Shown: piece by piece, positions 43,261-51,000 of the stretch
Numbering within the stretch: the first letter of the stretch is position 1
Layout: every line of letters begins with the position of its first letter
Source of the DNA: a virus
Virus record (IMG/VR): IMGVR_UViG_3300021197_000751
Span: 1-55,767 of that record
DNA: 55,767 nucleotides
Reading direction: 5' to 3' (one strand)
Notes under the pieces: model-generated
The model's input: only the letters and a program-made list of their open reading frames with translations
The model's database searches: none
Told to the model about the DNA's origin: nothing
Program-made: the position numbers and the translations under genes

Positions 43261-43685
43261 TAAGCATCACCATCACACAATGATTCAAAAGTCCTTTGGA
43301 GAATGCTCGCTATATTATAATAGAATAAACAAACTTCTTCGTTTTCCTTAAACGCCGTTGCGTATGCGCTAAAAATAGTGTGTATAGCCGTCATCATATG
43401 TGCTAAAATGGATTGCGCGTGTATAAACTTCTCACCATCATCGACAGTCATTATTTTGAATTGAGTTTCAACATCCTTTACGATACCTTTGTGAGTGTGA
43501 TATTCAGCGTATATGTGCGGAGCCATATTGCTAACTGCATGATGCCAACGGTCTATGACATGATGCGTAAGTTTGAAGAAATCACCATACTCGTCGCTAT
43601 TCAGCGGTCGTGTTATGCGCAAAAGGTCGCTATTCTTAATATCGCGACACTCAATGAAAGGGACAAAAACAGTAGACTCACTCAT
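43260..43685 (-). CDS. Small helical protein, unknown
   Basis: 141 residues from ATG 43685, which overlaps the end of the upstream gene by eight bases and has GGGTGAAA in front; GTG 43694 is an alternative. The sequence is helical with many His and aromatic residues (LTHHVIDRWHHAVSNMAPHIYAEYH, ILAHMMTAIHTIFSAYATAF). No family or catalytic motif recognised. It is part of the run of genes upstream of the packaging block. Confidence 0.55.
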   Translation of the reverse strand: MSESTVFVPFIECRDIKNSDLLRITRPLNSDEYGDFFKLTHHVIDRWHHAVSNMAPHIYAEYHTHKGIVKDVETQFKIMTVDDGEKFIHAQSILAHMMTAIHTIFSAYATAFKENEEVCLFYYNIASILQRTFESLCDGDA

Positions 43686-44370
43686 CAGTTTCACCCATCA
43701 ATTTGGTTCTTAATTTACGCCACACTTCGGGGGATTCTTTCGCTAATTCAACTTTGAGGATGTTGATTGTTTGAGCATTGATGTTTTCTGTCACATTACC
43801 TGCCGCGCGGTCTTGTATCTTTATCATCATATTAACCGTATCGCGAACTTCTTTGTGTAGCGAAACTATATTGCGGACATATTGAGGGTCATTGCGGTCA
43901 GCATCATCAAGAAAATGCGCTAATTCGCCATTCAAACGAGATAAATTACCGCGTATGGAGTTCATTTCATTACCGGCTTCGATAGCGATTATATCCGCCG
44001 CACCTTTTTGCACAAGAGGTTTCAAGTGATGCTTCAAATGATGATATACACTCGACTCCGGCATATTTACATCGACCGCTATTTCTTCTGTCGTCATAGA
44101 CCCGTTGTAATAAGCATGCTCAAGAGATTCGCGTTTCAAAGATGTGCATAAACTGCATTCGCTATTTGCACCCATATGATATTCTCCCATGTGGTTGCGG
44201 AAATGACGGTCGGCAGTTCCTTCGCGCCAATCTTTGTCTTTATCTAACTGTTTAGCGGTGACAATTCCATCTTTCATCAATTCCTCTAAACTATCTCGCT
44301 CTTCGTCTTGACAAAAGGGGCAAGATGCTCGCGTCACTCTCTCGCCCATAAGGTATGCAGAACGAAACAC
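43678..44370 (-). CDS. Protein with tandem CxxC/helix-turn-helix units, possible small terminase or regulator
   Basis: 230 residues from GTG 44370; ATG 44349 is an equally plausible start. Two copies of the same unit are visible: CPFC at 17-20 followed by LEELMKDGIVTAKQL and DRHFRNHM (H56, H60), then CSLC at 72-75 followed by LEHAYYNGSMTTEEIAVDVNM and VYHHLKHHL (H110-H115). Each unit pairs a likely zinc site with a helix-turn-helix. The C-terminal half is helical (REVRDTVNMMIKIQDRA). Similar CxxC-HTH proteins are common in phages and archaea. A DNA-binding role such as small terminase or regulator fits, but is not proven. Confidence 0.6.
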   Translation of the reverse strand: MFRSAYLMGERVTRASCPFCQDEERDSLEELMKDGIVTAKQLDKDKDWREGTADRHFRNHMGEYHMGANSECSLCTSLKRESLEHAYYNGSMTTEEIAVDVNMPESSVYHHLKHHLKPLVQKGAADIIAIEAGNEMNSIRGNLSRLNGELAHFLDDADRNDPQYVRNIVSLHKEVRDTVNMMIKIQDRAAGNVTENINAQTINILKVELAKESPEVWRKLRTKLMGETDE

Positions 44371-44399
44371 TTGAAAATCATTGCGATATAGAGTGTGCC

Positions 44400-44714
44400 A
44401 TGCGAACTCCTAAAAAAACCCCCCGCATAGCAGGAGTTCCGTTAAACAAAACTGCGGCTATAAGTCTTGGGAAGGGAGTTAGGGACTCCTTACTTAACCG
44501 AAAAGTGAATGATGAAGAACGCAGTAGAAGATTGAAAATATGTCACTCTTGCGAACATTTTAGCGCGCCGAGATGCACTCTATGTGGGTGTTTTATGAAC
44601 TTCAAAACAACATTAACATCGAGCAACTGCCCTATCCACAAATGGTCAACCTTGAGAGAACTTACGATAGACCATTCCGGTGAAACTGAAAAGACCAAAC
44701 AAAACGACGAGTAA
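44400..44714 (+). CDS. Small zinc-ribbon protein, the only plus-strand gene
   Basis: 104 residues from ATG 44400; an upstream ATG at 44355 would overlap the divergent neighbour by 16 bases. Cysteines at 48, 51, 59, 62, 64 and 77 (ICHSCEHF, CTLCGCFM, CPIHKW) match a zinc-ribbon family common in tailed phages of aquatic bacteria and also seen elsewhere. The N-terminal half is basic. It fills the 275-base gap between two minus-strand genes and its end overlaps gene 44646-44891 by 69 bases tail to tail. I could not find a clear ribosome site or promoter. The family's role is unknown to me. Confidence 0.75.
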   Translation: MRTPKKTPRIAGVPLNKTAAISLGKGVRDSLLNRKVNDEERSRRLKICHSCEHFSAPRCTLCGCFMNFKTTLTSSNCPIHKWSTLRELTIDHSGETEKTKQNDE

Positions 44715-44891
44715 ATACGACAGGCTTGTTGAGTCCATTGAGCCGCTATTGAATGCGATAATCATAAAACAACCAAGTGTTAGACTGATTAACTGAACCA
44801 TAATCATGTCAACGATGACAGACTTACGCATATTGCTAAAATCGCTCATTGCGCTAATCAAACCGCCCGTCCAATCTCCACTACTTTGCAT
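44646..44891 (-). CDS. Small protein with two membrane segments
   Basis: 81 residues from ATG 44891, with a perfect AGGAGG eight bases upstream, which decides against the longer reading from 44918. Two hydrophobic stretches are visible: about residues 24-47 (VIVDMIMVQLISLTLGCFMIIAF) and 56-75 (LSYLLVVLFGLFSFTGMVY), with a short polar loop. No family recognised. It is the last gene of the cassette that also encodes the Arf-like GTPase and other membrane proteins. Confidence 0.6.
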   Translation of the reverse strand: MQSSGDWTGGLISAMSDFSNMRKSVIVDMIMVQLISLTLGCFMIIAFNSGSMDSTSLSYLLVVLFGLFSFTGMVYRKFSQG

Positions 44892-44892
44892 C

Positions 44893-45468
44893 TTAACGGC
44901 CTCCTGTTGCCAATCCACGCACTAACGAACCAAGTCCGCCACCAACATTCTGCATCATGCCGGGGTCAGCCATCGCCGCGTCCAACATTCCTTGCATACT
45001 GCCTTGATTTGCCATAGCGACCATCTGTTGCACTTGCATTTGGTTCTGTTGCACTACATTAGATGAGTTGTTTTGGATTTGCGTCTTACTCATAGTGACG
45101 CTATCGGCAGTTGGTAGTCCTTGAACTCCACTAAAGTCAAACTTGTAGCCTTCTCCGTCTTCAACTAAGCGCGCACTTGCAAGCATAGTGTGAACGGAAA
45201 CCGCTACAACGCTACTCATTAGACTAATTAGTGGTTGAAAGTTTGTATCATTCGCTAACCAACGGTCGATAAGCGGGTTTGAGGTGATGAGAGCAGAAAT
45301 AATATCCATTTCGCTCGGTGGGGCTTGATATTGTTGCTGTTGCCCCCACGGAGTCTGCTGTTGTTGCCCCCATTGTTGCATAGGAACTTGTTGTTGTCCT
45401 CCCGGTAATCCAAGATTCAAACCCGATTGTTGTTGAGGTTGCTGATTACCACTAAACGGCCACACCAT
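44893..45468 (-). CDS. Gln-rich protein of the GTPase cassette
   Basis: 191 residues from ATG 45468, with GGTGG four bases upstream. The first 50 residues are Gln/Pro/Gly-rich (QQWGQQQQTPWGQQQQ). Residues about 52-100 are helical and partly hydrophobic (IISALITSNPLIDRWLAND, LISLMSSVVAVSVHTMLASARL). The rest is Gln/Met/Asn-rich and ends in a Gly-rich tail (GGGLGSLVRGLATGGR). No family recognised. It may be a membrane-associated scaffold; that is inference from composition and neighbours. Confidence 0.55.
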   Translation of the reverse strand: MVWPFSGNQQPQQQSGLNLGLPGGQQQVPMQQWGQQQQTPWGQQQQYQAPPSEMDIISALITSNPLIDRWLANDTNFQPLISLMSSVVAVSVHTMLASARLVEDGEGYKFDFSGVQGLPTADSVTMSKTQIQNNSSNVVQQNQMQVQQMVAMANQGSMQGMLDAAMADPGMMQNVGGGLGSLVRGLATGGR

Positions 45469-45477
45469 GATACCACC

Positions 45478-46371
45478 TCACACGCTCCCATCATTTGATT
45501 CTGTCGGTAAAGCAGTTGGTTGAGGTTGCGCTACTTGTTGTTGCATTTGATGTATCGCTAATGCATCAAAAAGTAGCCGAGCGTTGCCGTTATTTTGAAA
45601 TTGGCGCATATCAAACATCACAATAACCAAATCATTCACTCCTGTCGCGCTATTTGTCATATGCGTCACCGGAATGTTGTCTTTCTTCAACATATCAAAG
45701 AAAGGTTGGTATTTAGCAAGTGTAGGAGGTGTATTGTCTTTCTTTTTGATGGTGTTGATAGGAACTGCAACCACAGACACCCCTTTCTTGAGTTTAGCCT
45801 TTAGCGTTCCGCCTTTTGCTTCTTGTTCTGCTTCTTCTTCGCGTTCCCACTTGGTAAGCATATGATACAAATGCAAATGTTCGGGACAATAAGTGCCTCT
45901 TAATTTTCGCCCACTCGTCACATTCTCTCGCGCTACAAACGCTTCGGGTTCACCTGTGACCGGATTATGAAAATACAACTCCCATAGTGATTTTCCTGTC
46001 TCTTCATCAATGATTTGGTCGTAAATGTTGCCCGCTAAGCGAATAAGATTCTCTACATCTGCCCCATCAATGACACAACGCATCGTATTGGTGTTATATC
46101 GGTATTTACCCCCGAAAAACCACCTACGAGGTGAAAAAAAGCCTCTTTTTGTTGGTTTTAACAACCTATACGCCTGTTTTATGTCTTGACGGCGCGCTTT
46201 TGTTGGATTTGCGTGTCTTGACGGGTAAAAATTGACTTGAGGGACTTCGATTACACCCGATTGCTGTTGCATAGCGGCTTGGACTTGCGCTTGTTGTTGT
46301 ATTTGCGCTAAAGGCATGTTTGTTTGTGCGGCGAGCCGTAGTAATTCGGTTTGTGTTTTATTTCCAAGCAT
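45478..46371 (-). CDS. Basic protein following the Arf-like GTPase, unknown
   Basis: 297 residues from ATG 46371, with GGTGAT upstream and four bases after the GTPase stop; the longer reading from 46413 overlaps the GTPase gene. A Gln-rich helix (AQIQQQAQVQAAMQQQ) is followed by a basic stretch (TKARRQDIKQAYRLLKP, then SPRRWFFGGKYRYN). The middle has CVIDGADVENLIRLAGNIYDQII and a CPEHLHLYH segment. Residues about 210-270 look alpha/beta (QPFFDMLKKDNIPVTHM, DLVIVMFDMRQF). No family recognised. Tight coupling suggests it works with the GTPase. Confidence 0.55.
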   Translation of the reverse strand: MLGNKTQTELLRLAAQTNMPLAQIQQQAQVQAAMQQQSGVIEVPQVNFYPSRHANPTKARRQDIKQAYRLLKPTKRGFFSPRRWFFGGKYRYNTNTMRCVIDGADVENLIRLAGNIYDQIIDEETGKSLWELYFHNPVTGEPEAFVARENVTSGRKLRGTYCPEHLHLYHMLTKWEREEEAEQEAKGGTLKAKLKKGVSVVAVPINTIKKKDNTPPTLAKYQPFFDMLKKDNIPVTHMTNSATGVNDLVIVMFDMRQFQNNGNARLLFDALAIHQMQQQVAQPQPTALPTESNDGSV

Positions 46372-46375
46372 ATTA

Positions 46376-47098
46376 TCACCATTGTAGCATTTCAAGTAGC
46401 GTTTTTTCAACATTCCATCCTATATTTGTAGCCATCATAGATACGCGGCAAGGAATACCCGCTTTTTGTAGTCTGCGCATAGCAGGTCTATGCACATCGA
46501 AGACTTTGTGTTCCCGAAGTCTGTTTGATTGCCAAAGCATGTTTGCATTGTCATCCCACCACTCATCTGCCTTGTTCGCAATAATCCACACTTGTTTAGG
46601 GGAATAGCGCTTACCTTTCAATCTTGTCGATAATTTACGATATTTCCAACGCTTCTCAATCAAAGCATCAACAAGAAACTCCAAACCGCCAACAACATCA
46701 ATCACTTGAGAACCATTCCCTGTTAATGCGCGAGTGTCAGTCATGAAAATAACAATCTCAACTTGTCTATCCACCATATCATCAACCCAAAGGTTCCAAA
46801 AACGCTGTTGACCTCCAATATCTGCTGAATGCACGACTCTTTTCTCACCTTTCCAACGAAGACGCTTTCTTGTGGCGCGCGGAAGCACATGTCCTCCTTG
46901 TATCAGTCTTTTAGGATGCATAGTTCGTTCTTCTACCTCTTCCATCTCTCCGGGGGTGCGCATAAACAAATCAAGCGTCGTCTTACCGACTAATGTTGGA
47001 CCATACACACCTATTCGTCGCGGTTTAAGAAAATTATACAGTTCTTTACCATATACCACCGCACCCATAAGTGCGCTACCTGCTAACGCTACTGCCAT
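46376..47098 (-). CDS. Arf/Sar-like small GTPase with N-terminal hydrophobic helix
   Basis: 240 residues from ATG 47098, one base after the upstream TGA. Residues 2-24 are hydrophobic (VALAGSALMGAVVYGKEL). GTPase motifs are in order: G1 GPTLVGKTT (33-41), G3 DIGGQQRF (93-100), G4 NKAD (175-178) and a G5-like ATN near 219. DxGGQ is the mark of the Arf/Sar branch, in which a G protein acts on membranes. The spacing from G1 to G3 is longer than usual and includes a basic segment (PRATRKRLRWKG). Neighbours are small membrane proteins. A membrane-bound switch used in entry, assembly or release is a reasonable inference. Confidence 0.75.
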   Translation of the reverse strand: MAVALAGSALMGAVVYGKELYNFLKPRRIGVYGPTLVGKTTLDLFMRTPGEMEEVEERTMHPKRLIQGGHVLPRATRKRLRWKGEKRVVHSADIGGQQRFWNLWVDDMVDRQVEIVIFMTDTRALTGNGSQVIDVVGGLEFLVDALIEKRWKYRKLSTRLKGKRYSPKQVWIIANKADEWWDDNANMLWQSNRLREHKVFDVHRPAMRRLQKAGIPCRVSMMATNIGWNVEKTLLEMLQW

Positions 47099-47099
47099 C

Positions 47100-47336
47100 T
47101 CACGAAACCCAACCTACGACTTTATCTTTAGCCCATTCAACAGTATTTTCCCATACGCTGAAATCAGTTCCATATTCAAACCAAGAAACGCCTAATCCTG
47201 TTCCTGCGGCAAGTAAAATAGCGAATAATAATCCTTTTCCGCGCTCGTAGTAAGTGTCAAGTGTGTTTTGAGTGTGCAAAGCGCGTAAGGTTGCCTCCGT
47301 AGCATCATCGCTTGGTGTCTTAAACAACCAACCCAT
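47100..47336 (-). CDS. Small single-pass membrane protein
   Basis: 78 residues from ATG 47336, which has AAGGAG eight bases upstream; GTG 47345 would overlap the previous gene. One hydrophobic stretch (GLLFAILLAAGTGLGVSWF, about residues 34-52) follows a polar N-terminal part (ATEATLRALHTQNTLDTYYERG). The end is aromatic and amphipathic (VWENTVEWAKDKVVGWVS). No family recognised. It ends one base before the GTPase start, so the two are probably made together. Confidence 0.6.
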   Translation of the reverse strand: MGWLFKTPSDDATEATLRALHTQNTLDTYYERGKGLLFAILLAAGTGLGVSWFEYGTDFSVWENTVEWAKDKVVGWVS

Positions 47337-47341
47337 TACCC

Positions 47342-47881
47342 TCACTCCTTTTTCTTCTTGGCGAATGTCCCATCAGCCTTTCTTGCTTTACCTGTTGCAC
47401 CTAAAGCCATTGGTTTCTTCTTATCTGCCACATGAGATGGTGCGTTGACCGCTTCTTCTGCCGCATCTTGCATCTCTTGTTGCAAAGCCAAGTATTGAAC
47501 CACTTCGGGGTCTTTCTCAAGTTGGTCAAGTTGATGAGAGAACATCATTTCCTGCTTTTTCATCTCAATCTCCATCTGCTTCTGCGCGAATCCCATCTGT
47601 TGCTTTTGCATTTGACGCGACATGGTTTTCTGCATGTTCGCGAGGCTCGCCTTTTGGTCCATTGAGTCTTGAGCGAGCATTTTCCAAAGGAAATAACCCA
47701 TACCCTGTAATGTGAACGCGCCCATCGTGTAAGTTAGCGCGTTTGTTCGCACTTCATCATCAACGAGCCACAATTCTGCATCGAATACACCGACAGCGCA
47801 CCCAACTAAAATTGACACGAATGATATGAGTCCAAGTATTCTTAATTCATCTGCATTTTGTGGATTACTCGCCGGTTGCAT
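47342..47881 (-). CDS. Two-pass membrane protein with coiled coil, first gene of GTPase cassette
   Basis: 179 residues from ATG 47881, preceded by GAGGG six bases upstream; earlier in-frame starts at 47914 and 47917 lack this. Two hydrophobic segments are visible (LGLISFVSILVGCAVGVF near 16-33 and ALTYTMGAFTLQGMGYFLW near 49-67). Residues about 75-130 form a Met/Gln/Lys-rich coiled coil (MQKTMSRQMQKQQMGFAQKQ). The C-terminus is Lys-rich (KADGTFAKKKKE). No family recognised. It may anchor a complex at the membrane and present the coiled coil to partners. Confidence 0.6.
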   Translation of the reverse strand: MQPASNPQNADELRILGLISFVSILVGCAVGVFDAELWLVDDEVRTNALTYTMGAFTLQGMGYFLWKMLAQDSMDQKASLANMQKTMSRQMQKQQMGFAQKQMEIEMKKQEMMFSHQLDQLEKDPEVVQYLALQQEMQDAAEEAVNAPSHVADKKKPMALGATGKARKADGTFAKKKKE

Positions 47882-48019
47882 AGTGTTCCCTCGGTTATGC
47901 GGTGAACTGTGCATCAAATAAAGGTAATTGATTCACCTTTTCCGGTTTTCCTGTTTCCTGTCGGGAAATGTAATGAAATATATTCCTTTTTCTTAAGGGC
48001 AACCGGAAAAACCGAAAAC
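47882..48019 (-). promoter_or_regulatory. Candidate promoter/operator for the GTPase cassette
   Basis: This 138-base gap holds, on the minus strand, an AAGGAATATATTTC element (about 47974-47987) that resembles an archaeal BRE/TATA or an AT-rich bacterial promoter. It lies between a perfect 10-base inverted repeat, TTTTCCGGTT at 47938-47947 and AACCGGAAAA at 48001-48010. Extra copies of TTTCCTG lie near 47947-47960. The gap separates the 2524-residue gene from the cassette and is one of the largest non-coding gaps in the window. Confidence 0.45.
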
Positions 48020-51000
48020 TCATTGGTTATTCTGCCGTGGGTTTGGTTGTGTAAGTGGGTTAACCACTTGAACGAAACCTGTTTGTTGACCTTCTTGGTT
48101 TGTAGCGTCTTGTCGCATAGGTTGAGGTGGATTTTGCAAAAAGGCCGTTTGTCCGGGTTGCTGTGCCGCTTCTTGTTGCGCTTGACGAACTTGCACCATT
48201 TCTTTTTGTCTCTTGTCGTATTCAGCATATCTGTCATCCATATCCTGTTGTTGAGTTATTGGACCATGAACTCGCACCGTTTGTGGAGTTTCACCTGTAA
48301 TGTGTTGCTTTGTAGCGTTCATCATTCTTTCTGCAAATGCTTTCTTTTCCGCATCAACATCTTCTTTGGTTCGTGGACCTTGATTCGTTGCACTTGGACC
48401 GGGCGTTGGCAGGGCTAACCCCGATTCGTCGTCTTTGTCATAGCCGAAGCGTTGTTGTTGAGTAGCGACTTTGCCTAAACCGTTAGCAATATCAATCTCT
48501 CTTTGCTGTGCTGTGTTTGTAGGCATCCAACTCGGATGGATTGATTTTATCATCTGCACATCCCCGATAAACTCCTTCTTCAACTCCGGGTCTTGGTCAA
48601 ACAATTGTTTCAAATCCGTTAAGTTATCCAAACCATACTGTTCCGCCATGTCGTGCATTTTGTTTTCCAAATACAAGTTAGGGAAATGATACATATCGAA
48701 GAAGTTATTCGCGTTATCAACAATCTGTTGTGCGTCATTGTATGACATATTGAACTTATCATCATGCTTGGTTTCTCTCAATTGTTGATTTGATGCGATA
48801 ACATTCATCACTTTATTTATGAAGGTGTTGTCATCCGAAGCCGGTGCTACTGCATTCAAATCAGCATCTTGTTTTCTCTCGTCAAAATAATCTTCAAATG
48901 AGAACTTTTCTAACGCTAAGTCTTGATTGTGACTCTCCGAATGTGGCATTCTATTGATGATGTGATAATTGTTCAACACATCCTTTTCATCAATATCTTC
49001 TATGGGGTTGCCATTTCTATCAACAATCATCTTTGCAATGTTGGCATCCAACTGTGACTGTTGCTCTCTATTCAAACCTCCTTGCGCGTAATCTTCTATC
49101 GTCATAGGTTCACCATCCTTATTCAGTATTTTCTCAATGTCGGGTAGCATATGGTCTTGACCGGGCAAGTTTTGTATCTTGAAAAATGCGATTTTAGCGC
49201 GCATCTTCGCCATCTCCTTATGTTCATTCATTGCTACATCGCTGATAGCGGTAGGTATTACCATATGAAGCGCGTCTTTCTTACCTCTCAAAACATCACT
49301 TTTAGTTCCGTCATCATTGGTAATCTTCTTTGAAGTTCGCAACCAATTCTGTGCGTTATCCGAATGTTTGTCAAGGTTAGGGTGTAATACATTCCCTTTC
49401 GGTAAATCCTTAATGTAATCATCATCAGCAGTTTTCGCGCCTGTGAGTTCTCTCATCTCAAGATAATTCATATTTGGTTTCAATTTACCACCTTGACTCA
49501 CCATCAAAGGTTTCTCCCCCGACTCTATCAACTCATCAAAGTCTTTCAAGAAAGACATAATTTGACCATCTTCTTCTTCTTTAATTTCTTCCCATGTCTT
49601 ACTTGATAACATGTTGAAGGCTGATTCAATACGGTTTCGGCGCTCATCTTTACCGGACTTGAAGAAATTACGAACTCTTTCGGGTGTTTTATAATGCGCT
49701 ATATCAACGCTACCAAAACTGTCGAACGCGTCTTCATGCATGTCCTCCCATTGCGTCACCACTCTACCTCCTTTGTGTGATAATAGCGGTGTAGTCCAAG
49801 AAGGCGTTCTATACATGCTATTCATATATTTCTTCATCGCTTTATCTTTATCTTCACCTGCGGGCATCTTCTCGATTTGTTCAAGCATTGATGTTCCTTG
49901 AGAAAGCAAATCCCTTTGCTCGCTCTTTTTGTTTGTCTCATTTGTTAGCATCACTTGAACATCATGAAACAAATCATGAACTTCGTGATTGTCATCATCA
50001 AATGCAGCATAATGATGCGCTAACAAACGATTACACTTCTTTTCAAGGGAATCATATAGAGTTCCGGTTTCAACACCATTCTCGTCTTTTGTCGCTTTCT
50101 TGTGAAGTCCAAAACGCTTTGCCATCTTTTTGATGTTCTTAATTTGCTTCTCTAACGACTGTCTACCTGCTTTCTGCCGCGCATCTCTTAACACCATAGA
50201 AGGCATTCCTAATCCGGGCAATCTTTGTTGCGGGTTAGAGCGAATTGGAATTGGTTCGATTACTTTACCTTGACCGAACTCATCTTTTCCTTTTCCTTTT
50301 TTACCTTCTTCGTCATCTGCATGAAGATGCTTGAGTCCGCTTAGAATGTTTGAAGTTCGCTGTTTATTTTCAATAGCGGCTTTTGCTCGCTCAAGGTCTT
50401 CGCGTGTATGAATGTCCGGCAACTCACCATCTTCTATACGACCTAATAGCAAATCAAGCGGTCTTATACTATCGGAACTGAACATATCGTTGATGATATT
50501 GTCACCCATATCGCTACCTGTTCTCGGAGGACCGGATAACAGTCTACTTGGGTCGGTGATGGGTTCTACATCATCTACATCATCTACATCTTCACCCATC
50601 TGCCTAATTCGACTCATGTTAGCAATCTTAGCGATTTTTTCAGCATCCATAGCGGTTCCTACTTTGTGCGGGTGATGCTCAATATGTTCAAGTAAATGTT
50701 CATCGTTTTGGTCTACGGTTCCATGACCTAAACATGAACCACAAATACCATCCGATACATATCCATTAACTTGGTTATCCCAATGTTGACAATCGGGACA
50801 CGCGTATTCGTTATGGTCTTGTGGTGAAGTTTCGCAACCGTTTGCGTCGTTAAACGAATCAAACGATTGATACTCAAATGGACGACCGTGTTGACTAATC
50901 CATCCTCTCATTGCCCTTGATGAAGCAGTTAACCCATGTAGTTCATTATTATGCGCTTTAGCGTAAGCAACCAACTCATCTTTTGTCAAACATGCATTAC

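Noticed and set aside
50565-50605. Short tandem repeat of a 12-base unit (tacatcatc type)
   Set aside because: It encodes an Asp/Val repeat (DVDDVDDV) within the 2524-residue gene and is explained as a coding micro-repeat, not a separate element.
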